Assembly: GCF_026712185.1 (NCBI RefSeq)
Contig: NZ_JAPPUX010000005.1
Location: forward strand, 174,262-238,261
Direction: 5' to 3'
DNA length: 64,000 bases
Source of the DNA: Nocardioides pini
GTDB taxonomy: Bacteria > Actinomycetota > Actinomycetes > Propionibacteriales > Nocardioidaceae
In this document: positions 28,884-38,014 of the stretch, in pieces
Numbering within the stretch: the stretch's first letter is position 1
Layout: each line of letters starts with the position of its first letter
The notes under the pieces: model-generated
Databases searched by the model: none
What the model was told of the DNA's origin: nothing
What the model saw: the letters and a program-made list of their open reading frames with translations, nothing else
Translations under genes and position numbers: made by a program

Positions 28884-29645
28884 TCAGGGCGCGGGCAGCG
28901 TGATCGTACGCACAGGGTCGGCCTGGCCGCAGACGTAGAGCTCGACGCGCTGGAGCTCCCCGACCGGTCGCCGGAACACCACCAGGCCAGGCTGGCCGTC
29001 CAGCTCCGCGGCCACCAGCTCGGCGGTCCGGGCCGCGCGAGGGAGGTCGCAGCGACCGAGCGCGTCGAGCGAGGCGAGCTGCTCGCGCCGGCTGGAGCCG
29101 TCCGCGCGCAGGGCGAGGACCTGGTCGTCGAGGTCGGCGTCCACGGTGGACAGGGCCGGAACGCCCGCGAACGGGGTGCTGGGAGAGCTCTTCAGCGACT
29201 CCGGCGCCGGCTCGGACGCAGTACCGGAGTCACCTCCCTCCTCCGTGCTCGAGTCGGCGCCGGCGCCGCCCGCCTCGGGTGGCTCGGCGAGGGAGGAGTC
29301 GGACGCGGACCCGGCGCTCGAGCTGCTGGAGTCGTCGCCGCCGTCGCGGGGGAGGACCTGGCCGATCGCGACCCCGGCGACCACGACGGAGGCGGCGGCC
29401 AGCAGGCCCATGCTCGCGATGCGGCGACGTCGGGAGCCGAGGTCGACGACGCGTCCCGGCGAGCGGTCGTCGTGCGCGGCCGCGGGCTCGCCGACGCCGG
29501 CGGACGCTCGCTCGGCCACGAGGGAGGCGAGGGTGTCGTCGAGGCGGGCGACGACCTCGGGGGGCGGCGGCCCGTCGTGGCGGGCGTCCGCGAGCAGGCG
29601 GCGTACGGCCTCCTGCTCGGGCGGCATCCCGGAGGACTCGGTCAT
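28884..29645 (-). CDS. putative SigM anti-sigma factor, membrane protein
   Basis: A 253-residue single-pass protein. An N-terminal cytoplasmic part (residues 1-75) precedes a membrane helix (about 79-97, MGLLAAASVVVAGVAIGQVL), then a Ser/Asp/Glu-rich low-complexity linker and an extracytoplasmic domain ending VELYVCGQADPVRTITLPAP. I assign the anti-sigma role from its position directly after sigM (48 bases) and its topology, matching the Rv3912 location in Mycobacterium. GAGGAGG precedes the ATG. A zinc-binding motif is not evident. Confidence 0.65.
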   Translation of the reverse strand: MTESSGMPPEQEAVRRLLADARHDGPPPPEVVARLDDTLASLVAERASAGVGEPAAAHDDRSPGRVVDLGSRRRRIASMGLLAAASVVVAGVAIGQVLPRDGGDDSSSSSAGSASDSSLAEPPEAGGAGADSSTEEGGDSGTASEPAPESLKSSPSTPFAGVPALSTVDADLDDQVLALRADGSSRREQLASLDALGRCDLPRAARTAELVAAELDGQPGLVVFRRPVGELQRVELYVCGQADPVRTITLPAP

Positions 29646-29693
29646 CGGTGGTCACCTCCTCGGTGGCGGGCGGGGGACGGGGTGGCGGGTCGC

Positions 29694-30365
29694 TCAGGGC
29701 GCGGGCGGACCCCGCGGACGTCCGGTGGGTTGGACGGGGCCCTCGGGGGGCGGGTTCCCGTGAGGCGGGTCACCGGCGGGGTGGTGGAGGTCGGCGAGCA
29801 GCGCGGCGAGCCTGGTGCGACCGCGCGAGCAGCGCGACTTCACGGTGCCCTCGGCGCAGCCCAGCATCTCGGCCACCTCGGCGACGGGGTAGCCCTCCAT
29901 GTCGACGAGCACGAGCGCCGCCCGCTGCTCGGCGGGCAGCGTGGCGAGGGCGTCGAGCACCCGTCGGCGTCGCTCGGCATCCTCCGCGACCGCCTCCGGC
30001 TGGTCGTCGTGCACGGCGGTCGCGACCACGGTGCCGCGGTCCTCGACGTCGTCGGGCATGGGCTCGAGGCGGCGGATCTTCGCCGCCCGGAGCCGGTCGA
30101 GGCAGGCGTTCACCACGACCCGGTGCAGCCAGGTCGTGACGGCGGCGTCACCGCGGAAGGATCCCGCCCGTCGGAAGGCGGCGATCATGCCGTCCTGGAG
30201 GCCGTCGGCGGCGTCCTCGGGGTTGCCCATCGTGCGGAGCGCGACCGCCCACAGCCGGTCGCGGTGCCGGGCGAAGAGCACACCGAAGGCGTCGGTGTCG
30301 CCGTCGACGTGGGCCTGGAGGAGGACCTTGTCAGACCGTTCGTCGCCTGTCGGGCCGGAGCTCAC
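29694..30365 (-). CDS. sigM: RNA polymerase ECF sigma factor SigM
   Basis: A 223-residue ECF sigma factor. Region 2 spans about residues 15-90 (DTDAFGVLFARHRDRLWAVALRTMGNPEDAADGLQDGMIAAF), and region 4 about 125-185 (LATLPAEQRAALVLVDMEGYPVAEVAEMLG, GTVKSRCSRGRTRLA). The Pro-rich tail (residues 193-223) is not part of the fold. The gene order trxA-trxB-anti-sigma-sigM-murJ identifies it as SigM. It probably responds to cell-wall or oxidative stress, as in other actinobacteria. Start GTG. Confidence 0.88.
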   Translation of the reverse strand: MSSGPTGDERSDKVLLQAHVDGDTDAFGVLFARHRDRLWAVALRTMGNPEDAADGLQDGMIAAFRRAGSFRGDAAVTTWLHRVVVNACLDRLRAAKIRRLEPMPDDVEDRGTVVATAVHDDQPEAVAEDAERRRRVLDALATLPAEQRAALVLVDMEGYPVAEVAEMLGCAEGTVKSRCSRGRTRLAALLADLHHPAGDPPHGNPPPEGPVQPTGRPRGPPAP

Positions 30366-30432
30366 CCGGGGTCCCCGAGGCGTTGTCCGACGCAGGAGCG
30401 CAGCGGAGGAGACGAAGAACGTCGTGGGGTGG

Positions 30433-32409
30433 TCATCCCAGCACCTGCACGTCGGTGATCGTGCCGCGGTAGCCGTCGCTCACCTGCGGCAGCAGGGTCA
30501 GCCAGACGGTGACGTACTGCCCCGACACCGGCTCGGTGAGGTCGATCGTCAGCTCACCGTCGCCCGACGCGGTCCCGACGGGGGTCAGCCCGGCCACGCC
30601 CGTCGGGCGCTCGGAGGTGACGTACGCCGCCAGGGAGGTCTGTCCACCCGAGGTGGTGACGCGCACCTGCCGCACGGCCCTGGTCGAGCCGAGGTCGATG
30701 ACGAGACCGACGCCGGTCTTGAGCCCGGCGGGCCCGAAGTTCTGCTGGTAGGTCGAGGTGGACCACGAGGTCGCGGGGTCGCCGTCGAGGACGTTGGGCA
30801 CCGAGTCCGGGTTCTCCTCCTGCGGAGGCGCTCCCTGGGGGTCGAAGTCGTCGGCGGCCAGGTCGGTGAACGGGGTGGGTGCGGCGACGCTCGGCGTGGT
30901 CGTGGTGGTGGGCTCGTCGCTGGAGCCGGGCGTCGGCGGCTTCAGGCCGAGCTGGTAGGCCGCGACCGCCGCCACGCCGACGAGCAGGCAGATCCCCACG
31001 ATCATCGCCAGCCGGATCCAGCTGCGTCCGGGCACCTGGTCGCCGGTGTCGTCGAACCCGTCGCCGGTGTCCCACCGGTCCGCGGACCAGGAGCCGGAGG
31101 ACCACGACCCGGTGTCGCGACCCCCGGGGCGCACGCCCGAGTCGCGGTGGGGGTCGACCCCGGAGTCCTGGCTGGAGTCCCAGGGCCAGTACGCCGGGTT
31201 GGTGGCGCGGCTGCCCGGGCGGGGACGGCGTACGGGCTCGCCCTCCGGCGGGTCGGGCGCGAACAGCGGCTTGGGCGCGGGGGCGGCGAGCGGCGGCGGC
31301 GGTGCGGGCTTGTCGGCGCGCTTGCGGAGCCAGTCGACCTCGTCGTCGTCGTGGAAGACCGGCATCCCGGCCTGCGTGGGCAGGTCGGTGCTCGACGGGG
31401 GCGGGTCGGCAGCGGGCGGGGGCTCCTCGGCGGCGACCTGGGTCGTGACATCCGGCTGCAGAGCGGGGTCCGGCTCAGGCTCCCCGGCCGGCTCGGGCAC
31501 GGGCTCGGCGTGGGGTGCGAGGTCTGCGGCCGGCGCGACCGGCACGACCGTGGTCGGGGCGGCGGCCGACGTCGGCGGCGGGGTGGAGAGCGACGAGGGG
31601 GGCGGTGGGGTGGACCGCCCGCCGGGCACCGCCACGTGGGTGCCGGTCATCTCGCCGACGTGCTCGAGGAGGAGGTCGCGGATGCTGCGCGCGGTCGGGT
31701 GCGGCCGGTCGGACTCCCGCTGCGGGTTGAGCACCTGGTCGCACAGCGCGTCGAGCACGCGCGGGATGCCGGCCCGCACGCGGCGCGGGCGCAGCACCTC
31801 GCCGTGCACCTCGGGCGCGGGCGGGAGCGACGACGGCGAGACCCCGGCCCACTTGCCGGTGAGCGCGCAGTAGAGGAGGCCGGCCAGGTCGATCTCGTCG
31901 ACGTTGACCCGCCCGGCGGGCAGGCCGCGGAGGGCCGCCTCGACCCCGAAGCCGATGATCCGCACCTGGCCGTGCTGGTCGATGAGCACGTGCTCGGGCG
32001 TCAGGCAGCCGTGGGCGAGGCCGGCGTCGTGGGCGCCGACGAGGCTGTCGGCGACCTCCGCCACGAGCCAGGCCGCGCGGCGGGGAGCGATCGGCCCCTC
32101 GCGGGTGAGCAGGATGTCGAGGGAGTCGCCCTGGCCCCACTCGTTGACCACGAAGCAGCGGCCGTCTGAGGCCTCGGCGTCGAGCACGCGCAGCAGCCGG
32201 CGGTCGATGACCGGACCCGTGCGGCGCGCCGCCTCGAGGAGCGGCTGGGCGCGCGCGTCGTCCTCGGCGAGGACGTGCACGGCCACGGGCCGGTGGAGGA
32301 CGAGGTCGTGCGCGCGCCAGAACCGGCCGGCCCCGGACTCGGCGAGCAGGTCGTCGAGGCGGTAGCGCCCGGCGAGCACGTCACCGGCCTGCATCGACAT
32401 CGGCACCAC
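30433..32409 (-). CDS. pseudokinase with C-terminal discoidin-like extracellular domain
   Basis: A 658-residue membrane protein. The N-terminal kinase fold (residues 10-270) has lost its catalytic residues: the VAIK lysine is His45 (VAVHVL), HRD reads HGC at 133-135, and DFG reads GFG at 153-155. A long Pro-rich linker leads to a membrane helix near 520 (WIRLAMIVGICLLVGVAAVA), then an outer F5/8 type C-like domain with ATSWSTSTYQQNFG and VGLVIDLGSTRAVRQVRVTTSGG. In Mycobacterium the equivalent pseudokinase is fused to MurJ (Rv3910); here it is a separate gene after murJ. It probably recruits a phospho-binding partner. Confidence 0.85.
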   Translation of the reverse strand: MVPMSMQAGDVLAGRYRLDDLLAESGAGRFWRAHDLVLHRPVAVHVLAEDDARAQPLLEAARRTGPVIDRRLLRVLDAEASDGRCFVVNEWGQGDSLDILLTREGPIAPRRAAWLVAEVADSLVGAHDAGLAHGCLTPEHVLIDQHGQVRIIGFGVEAALRGLPAGRVNVDEIDLAGLLYCALTGKWAGVSPSSLPPAPEVHGEVLRPRRVRAGIPRVLDALCDQVLNPQRESDRPHPTARSIRDLLLEHVGEMTGTHVAVPGGRSTPPPPSSLSTPPPTSAAAPTTVVPVAPAADLAPHAEPVPEPAGEPEPDPALQPDVTTQVAAEEPPPAADPPPSSTDLPTQAGMPVFHDDDEVDWLRKRADKPAPPPPLAAPAPKPLFAPDPPEGEPVRRPRPGSRATNPAYWPWDSSQDSGVDPHRDSGVRPGGRDTGSWSSGSWSADRWDTGDGFDDTGDQVPGRSWIRLAMIVGICLLVGVAAVAAYQLGLKPPTPGSSDEPTTTTTPSVAAPTPFTDLAADDFDPQGAPPQEENPDSVPNVLDGDPATSWSTSTYQQNFGPAGLKTGVGLVIDLGSTRAVRQVRVTTSGGQTSLAAYVTSERPTGVAGLTPVGTASGDGELTIDLTEPVSGQYVTVWLTLLPQVSDGYRGTITDVQVLG

Positions 32410-32459
32410 TCACCCCACCTCCCTCTCGCGTCCCGCTGCTGGGCCCACTCTAAGGAGTC

Positions 32460-34097
32460 TCACCCGCGCCGCAGCCGCGCCGCGACGGTGTCGACCAGGC
32501 TCGTGACCTCCCGCACCCGCAGGAGGCGGGCGCCGGCGACGACGACGAGCATGCCGGCCGCCGCGCTCAGGCCGCCGCGCAGCAGCGACGGGAACGGGCC
32601 GGGGTACTCGCCCAGGCCGGCGAGCGCGCGCTCTACCCCCCAGGCGACGGCGGCGGTCATGGCGAGCACGATCGCCATCCGGACGAGGAACCGGACCAGC
32701 TGCCGGGTCTCGAGCCCGCCGACCGTGCGCCGCAGGAGGACGTAGCTCACCACCGCGCCCACGGCGTACGACGCCAAGTAGGCCACGACGAGCATCGGGG
32801 CCGTGTCCTGCGGAGGCCGGGACGGGACCAGCAGGGTCGCGACGACGACGTTGGTGGCCGACACCACGACCTGGATGAAGAAGACGAGACGCGTCATCTC
32901 CATGGCGTAGAAGCCGCGGAGCATGAAGTAGTGGACGGTGAAGAACACCAGCGCGGGTCCGAAGACCGCCAGCGTCGGGGCGAAGGCGGCCGCCTCCTCC
33001 GGGTTGTCCCAGCCGAAGGCGAAGCCGGCCACGTCTCCCGCCGTGATCGGCAGCAGCACCGCGAACGGCAGCACCAGGGCGAGCGCCGTGCGGAGCGTGG
33101 AGGCGACGGTGCGGCCCAGCTCGGGCAGGCGGTCCTCGTGGGCGTACAGCGAGAGCTGCGGCAGGATCGCGGTCGCCAGGGAGACGGTGACGATGGCGTG
33201 CGGCACCATCATGATCAGCAGGCTGTTGGCGTAGACGAGGTAGCCGGTGCCGTCGCCGCCGTCGACCGTGCCGCCCGAGGCGAGCTTGACCACGACGAGG
33301 TACGCCGCCTGCGTGACGACGACGAAGAGCACGGTCCAGATCCCCAGCGACAGCGTCTTGCGCAGCTCGGGGTCGCGGAAGTCGAAACGGGGCCGGTAGA
33401 CGAAGCCCGAGGCGCGCAGGTAGGGCAGCAGCACCACGAACTGCGCCACGATCCCCAGCGTCGAGCCGAGGCCGAGGAGCGCCTCCTGGCCGGTGCTCAG
33501 CGCCTCCGACCGGGCCGCGCCGTCACCGGTCGGGCCGAAGAGGACGAGGTAGGTGCCCAGCATCAGGATCGACAGCAGGTTGTTGGCGATCGGCGCCCAC
33601 ATCATCGGGCCGAAGCGGCCGCGGGCGTTGAGCACCTGCCCGACCAGGACGTACATGCCGTAGAAGAAGACCTGCGGCAAGCACCAGCGGGTCAGGGTGA
33701 CGATCGACTCGAGCTGGGTGACCCGGTCGGGGTCGAGGTAGCGCTGGTCGAGGTAGAGGCGCAGCAGCAGCGGTGCGGCGACGACGAGCAGGATCGTCAC
33801 CGCGCCCAGGAAGAGCGCCGACAGGGTGATCACCCGGCTGGCGTAGGCGTCGCCGCCGTCGGGGTCCTCCTTGATCCGCCGCACCAGCTGCGGCACCAGC
33901 ACCGCGTTGAAGATGCCGCCGGCCAGCAGGATGTAGACCATGTTGGGCAGCGTGTTCGCGATCGCGAAGAGGTCGCCGCGCAGGCCGGAGCCGAGCGCGA
34001 CCACCAGCAGCGCGGCGCGCACGTAGCCCGACGCCCGCGACAGGACGGTGCCCGCCGCCATCACCGCCGACGAGGCCAGGACCTTCTGGTCGGTCAC
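32460..34097 (-). CDS. murJ: lipid II flippase MurJ
   Basis: A 545-residue polytopic protein with about 14 membrane segments, belonging to the MVF/MurJ family that moves lipid II across the membrane for peptidoglycan synthesis. It begins VTDQKVLASSAVMAAGTVLSRASGYVRAALLVVALG, the typical first segment, and has NMVYILLAGGIFNAVLVPQLVRR. It lacks the fused C-terminal pseudokinase of mycobacterial MurJ, which is encoded next to it. The GTG start overlaps the stop of the DUF6049 gene by 4 bases. Confidence 0.93.
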   Translation of the reverse strand: MTDQKVLASSAVMAAGTVLSRASGYVRAALLVVALGSGLRGDLFAIANTLPNMVYILLAGGIFNAVLVPQLVRRIKEDPDGGDAYASRVITLSALFLGAVTILLVVAAPLLLRLYLDQRYLDPDRVTQLESIVTLTRWCLPQVFFYGMYVLVGQVLNARGRFGPMMWAPIANNLLSILMLGTYLVLFGPTGDGAARSEALSTGQEALLGLGSTLGIVAQFVVLLPYLRASGFVYRPRFDFRDPELRKTLSLGIWTVLFVVVTQAAYLVVVKLASGGTVDGGDGTGYLVYANSLLIMMVPHAIVTVSLATAILPQLSLYAHEDRLPELGRTVASTLRTALALVLPFAVLLPITAGDVAGFAFGWDNPEEAAAFAPTLAVFGPALVFFTVHYFMLRGFYAMEMTRLVFFIQVVVSATNVVVATLLVPSRPPQDTAPMLVVAYLASYAVGAVVSYVLLRRTVGGLETRQLVRFLVRMAIVLAMTAAVAWGVERALAGLGEYPGPFPSLLRGGLSAAAGMLVVVAGARLLRVREVTSLVDTVAARLRRG

Positions 34098-36373
34098 GAT
34101 CGGTCCACCACCGGGGTGCCGGGAGCGGGCTCGGGGACGGCTGGCGTGGCGCCGTCCTGCTCGGGCGAGGGTTCGGGCTCGGGTTCGGGCTCGCGGTCGG
34201 CGGCGGCGAGCTCGGCGCGCCGCGCCCTGATCTGGCCCGGCAAGCGGTAGCCGATCATCCCGAACAGCACGAGCGCACCCAGCACCATGACGATCCAGAT
34301 GAGCGCACTCACCCGGGCGGCGCGGATCGGCAGCGAGTCCGCGGAGCCGAGCGGCACGCCGTCGAGGCTGGTCACCGCGAGGCGGACGTTGTGCACGCCC
34401 GCCCGGCTGGTGGTGGCCTCGAAGCGCACGACGCTGCGCGCGCCGGGACCGAGACGGCGTACGCCGCCGCCGCTGAGCGTCAGCTCGCCGTCGGTGCGCA
34501 CCTGCACCCGCACCTCCACCGGCTGGTCGAGGCCGTTGACGAGGGTCACGCCGAGCGGGCCGGAGTCACTGGACAGGGTGACCGCGGGCGGCGCCTCGAT
34601 CTCGATCCTGCCGAGGTCGGCGCGCAGGGCCGTCTCGACCCGTTCGGCCGCGGCGACGCCCAGCCGGGGTCGCTCGCGGTGCTGCTCCGAGAGGGTGACC
34701 AGCAGCTCGTCGCGCGTCTGCGCCTCGATGGTCGTCACCGGGATGAGCACCTGCTCCAGCAGCGTGGCGGCCTCGGCGGCCCGGTTGACGGCCGAGAAGG
34801 CCTCGGGACCGAGCTCCTCAGCGATGTCGTCCTCGGTGTAGGTCAGGTTCGCGGCCGGGACGCCCTTGGGGGTGCGGGACGCGACCTCGCCGAAGGGGAC
34901 CAGGTCGAGCCAGGACTGCTCGAGGTCGGTGAAGAACGACGCCGCGTCCTCGCCGCGCCAGACCGTGGGGAGCGTGACGACCAGCGGCGCGGTGTCGTCC
35001 GCCTCGAGGCGCAGGGCCGCCTCGCTGAGCAACCGCTGCCGCAGGGCGAGCGGGTCGTTCGAGGCGGTGGGGCCGGGCCCGCCCGACTCCGCGCCGGTGC
35101 TCGTGACGACGATCTCGTGCCCCAGCAGCTTGACGACCGACGTCGGGCTGGTCGGCGGGATGGCGAAGGCGGCGGTGTCCCCCAGCAGGATCGTCGTGCC
35201 CTGCGGCACCGCGGTGATGGCCTCGGGGCTGAGCACGTCGTTCTCGGGCGCGACGGTGGGCTGGGAGGGCAGCGTCAGGGCGGCCATCACCTCGGCGCCG
35301 CGCGCGACCGCCTGGTCGAAGCGGGGGCGGTCGTTGCGGATCGCCGCGGAGACGTCGATGTCGCCGTAGGGCAGCGTCAGGACCGGGGTCGCGCCCACGA
35401 GGAGCTTGAAGCGCTCCAGCCACGCGGACGCGGCGGCGGCCAGCTGGGCCTCCTCCTCCGTCGGCGCGTCCGTGGCAGCCGGCTGCGTCGGGGTCAGCGT
35501 CTCGGCCGGCGTGGGCGTCTCCTCCGCGTCCTCGCCGCCCTCGGGTGGCTCGACCGGCGCGGGCTCCTGGCCGGGGACGTTGGGGTCGGGGCTGAGGTTG
35601 CGCGGGGGGTTGCCCTGCGAGAGGCGGATCAACGCGTGGAGCACGGCAGGGTCGACCAGCCAGCTGTACGGCGCCGAGCCGGCCGAGTCGGCCATGTCGA
35701 GCACGCCGTCGAGGCTGCCCCCCTCGGCGAGCCGGCGCGCCCAGCGCTCGGTCCCGGCCACGGAGCCGTCGTCGGCGAACCACACGCGGCTGCGGATGGG
35801 GAGGATGACCGACGCCTCCCGTGGCTGCGCGCCCCCGGACGCCACCCGCGGGATGAAGGTGCGCGCGCGGCCGTCGGCGACCAGGTCGCGCGGCACCGAG
35901 CTGTCGCCGAGCGCGTGGATGCCGATCCAGTACACGCCCGGCTCCCCCGAGGTGGCCAGGAGCTCGACGGGCACGGAGTCGTCGAACGTGGCGGACGCAC
36001 CCGGCGCCAGCTCGTCGATCGTGTCGAAGGTGCCCGGCACGGTCACCCGCTCGCCGACGAAGGTGGTGGGGTCGACCGTGGCGGCCTGCGAGAGCGTGAG
36101 CGGGTCGCGGATGGGTGTCTCGGAGGAGAAGGCGTGCAGGTTGACCCGCGTGAACGTCTCGTCGCTGACGTTGGTGACCGTGCCGCCGATCTCCACCTCA
36201 CCGGTCTCCGGCAGGACGGGGCTGATCGTGTCGATGTGGACGAGGAGCGGGTCGTCCTCCTTGGCGGGGGCCGGCGTCGGGGCGGCCGCACCGGGCGCCG
36301 CGAGGCCCGCGCAGGCGACGCCAGCCGTCAGGAGCCCCGCCAGGGCAGCACGGAACGACGACGGGCGGGGCAC
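34094..36373 (-). CDS. DUF6049 family secreted, membrane-anchored protein
   Basis: A 759-residue protein with a signal peptide (residues 1-30, SFRAALAGLLTAGVACAGLAAPGAAA), a large extracytoplasmic region with beta-rich start (VEIGGTVTNVSDETFTRVNLHAF) and an NEW1/CARDB-like domain near the end, then a C-terminal membrane helix (about 700-720, LIWIVMVLGALVLFGMIGY) and an acidic Pro-rich cytoplasmic tail. It is the Rv3909-type neighbour of MurJ in actinobacteria. The role is unknown, but the overlap with murJ (GTGA) suggests linked cell-wall work. Confidence 0.85.
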   Translation of the reverse strand: MPRPSSFRAALAGLLTAGVACAGLAAPGAAAPTPAPAKEDDPLLVHIDTISPVLPETGEVEIGGTVTNVSDETFTRVNLHAFSSETPIRDPLTLSQAATVDPTTFVGERVTVPGTFDTIDELAPGASATFDDSVPVELLATSGEPGVYWIGIHALGDSSVPRDLVADGRARTFIPRVASGGAQPREASVILPIRSRVWFADDGSVAGTERWARRLAEGGSLDGVLDMADSAGSAPYSWLVDPAVLHALIRLSQGNPPRNLSPDPNVPGQEPAPVEPPEGGEDAEETPTPAETLTPTQPAATDAPTEEEAQLAAAASAWLERFKLLVGATPVLTLPYGDIDVSAAIRNDRPRFDQAVARGAEVMAALTLPSQPTVAPENDVLSPEAITAVPQGTTILLGDTAAFAIPPTSPTSVVKLLGHEIVVTSTGAESGGPGPTASNDPLALRQRLLSEAALRLEADDTAPLVVTLPTVWRGEDAASFFTDLEQSWLDLVPFGEVASRTPKGVPAANLTYTEDDIAEELGPEAFSAVNRAAEAATLLEQVLIPVTTIEAQTRDELLVTLSEQHRERPRLGVAAAERVETALRADLGRIEIEAPPAVTLSSDSGPLGVTLVNGLDQPVEVRVQVRTDGELTLSGGGVRRLGPGARSVVRFEATTSRAGVHNVRLAVTSLDGVPLGSADSLPIRAARVSALIWIVMVLGALVLFGMIGYRLPGQIRARRAELAAADREPEPEPEPSPEQDGATPAVPEPAPGTPVVDRS

Positions 36374-36426
36374 GGACCGATGCTAGTTGTTCGGCGCCAA
36401 CGGACCGGCACGTAGACTGGCTCGTC

Positions 36427-37881
36427 GTGTCCGACGCCGCACTGCAACCTCTCACGATCGTCGAGATCCAGCGCCGGGTCGGCGAGGAGCTGGACCGCAT
36501 CGGGTCGGTCATCGACGAGCTCGGCGCCCTGTTCACGGCCGCCGGCGAGGAGCTGGCGCTGGTCGGCGGCCCGGTCCGCGACGCGATGATCGGCCGGCTG
36601 CAGAACGACCTCGACTTCACCACGTCCGCCCACCCCGACGTCACCGAGCGCCTGGTCTCCGACTGGGCGGACGCCGTGTGGGACATGGGTCGCGACTTCG
36701 GCACGATCGGCTGCCGCAAGGGACCGTGGCAGGTCGAGATCACGACCTACCGCTCGGAGAGCTACGACCCCTCCTCGCGCAAGCCCGACGTCGACTTCGG
36801 CGACTCGCTCGAGGGCGACCTGGGCCGCCGGGACTTCAGCGTGAACTCGATGGCGGTGCGGGTGCCGGGCCGTGAGTTCGTCGACCCGTTCGGCGGGATC
36901 ATCGACCTGGCCGAGCGGGTGCTGCGCACCCCCGGCGCCCCAGAGGACTCCTTCTCCGACGACCCGCTGCGGATGATGCGCGCCGCCCGATTCTCCGCCC
37001 AGCTCGGGTTCACCGTCGCCCCCGAGGTCGTCGCGGCGATGACCGCGATGGCCGCGCGGATCGAGATCATCTCGGCCGAGCGGGTCCGCGACGAGCTCGT
37101 CAAGCTGGTGTGCGCGCCCCACCCGCGCCTGGGGCTCACCCTGCTCGTCGAGACCGGCCTGGCGTCGTACGTCCTGCCCGAGCTGCCCGCCCTCGCCCTC
37201 GAGCGCGACGAGCACCACCGCCACAAGGACGTCTACGAGCACACGCTCACCGTCCTCGAGCAGTCGATCGACCTCGAGCACCGGCTGGGCGGCGGCCCCG
37301 ACTTCGTCGCGCGCTTCGCGGCGCTCATGCACGACGTCGGCAAGCCGAGGACCCGGCGCTTCGAGAGCGGCGGCGTCGTGACCTTCCACCACCACGACGT
37401 CGTCGGCGCCAAGCTGACCCGCAAGCGGATGAAGGCGCTGCGGTTCTCCAACCACGACATCGAGGCCGTCTCGCGGCTCGTCGAGCTGCACCTGCGCTTC
37501 CACGGCTACGGGTCGGGGGAGTGGACCGACAGCGCCGTACGCCGCTACGTCCGCGACGCCGGCGACCAGCTCGAGCGGCTGCACATCCTCACGCGCGCGG
37601 ACTGCACCACCCGCAACCAGCGCAAGGCCGACCGCCTGCGCCGGACGTACGACTCGCTCGAGGAGCGGATCGCCCGGCTCTCGGAGGAGGAGGAGCTGGC
37701 CGCCATCCGGCCCGACCTCGACGGCAACCAGATCATGCAGGTCCTCGACATCGGCCCCGGCCGCGAGGTCGGCCAGGCCTACGCCTTCCTCCTCGAGCTC
37801 CGGATGGACGAGGGTCCGCAGACCCCCGAGCAGGCCGAGGCCGCCCTCCGAGCATGGTGGGCTGCCCGCTCCGGAGACTGA
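36427..37881 (+). CDS. CCA tRNA nucleotidyltransferase with HD domain
   Basis: A 484-residue nucleotidyltransferase that adds or repairs the CCA 3' end of tRNAs. The active-site head is LVGGPVRDAMIGRLQNDLDF, with the metal-binding DLD at residues 61-63, then RRDFSVNSMAVR. The HD hydrolase motif MHDVGKPRTR lies in the C-terminal half, as in actinobacterial enzymes of this class. Start GTG, divergent from DUF6049 with a 53-bp gap. tRNA-Ile in this window lacks an encoded CCA, so the enzyme is required. Confidence 0.93.
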   Translation: MSDAALQPLTIVEIQRRVGEELDRIGSVIDELGALFTAAGEELALVGGPVRDAMIGRLQNDLDFTTSAHPDVTERLVSDWADAVWDMGRDFGTIGCRKGPWQVEITTYRSESYDPSSRKPDVDFGDSLEGDLGRRDFSVNSMAVRVPGREFVDPFGGIIDLAERVLRTPGAPEDSFSDDPLRMMRAARFSAQLGFTVAPEVVAAMTAMAARIEIISAERVRDELVKLVCAPHPRLGLTLLVETGLASYVLPELPALALERDEHHRHKDVYEHTLTVLEQSIDLEHRLGGGPDFVARFAALMHDVGKPRTRRFESGGVVTFHHHDVVGAKLTRKRMKALRFSNHDIEAVSRLVELHLRFHGYGSGEWTDSAVRRYVRDAGDQLERLHILTRADCTTRNQRKADRLRRTYDSLEERIARLSEEEELAAIRPDLDGNQIMQVLDIGPGREVGQAYAFLLELRMDEGPQTPEQAEAALRAWWAARSGD

Positions 37882-37929
37882 CCCGTCGGGTGCGACCGGC
37901 ACGGTGCAGGCAGTGGGTGGCCTGACGCC

Positions 37930-37965
37930 GAACGGCCCCCGTCCGGTCGTGGACGGGGGCCGTTC
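37930..37965. terminator. bidirectional terminator between CCA enzyme and ino1
   Basis: Perfect 15-base arms GAACGGCCCCCGTCC and its complement (37951-37965) around a 6-base loop. It lies between the convergent ends of the nucleotidyltransferase and inositol-phosphate synthase genes and can stop transcripts from both sides. Confidence 0.85.
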
Positions 37966-38014
37966 GTGGTCGTGCGTGCGGTGTCGGCGCTCGGCGGGCG
38001 GGCGCCGCCTTACG

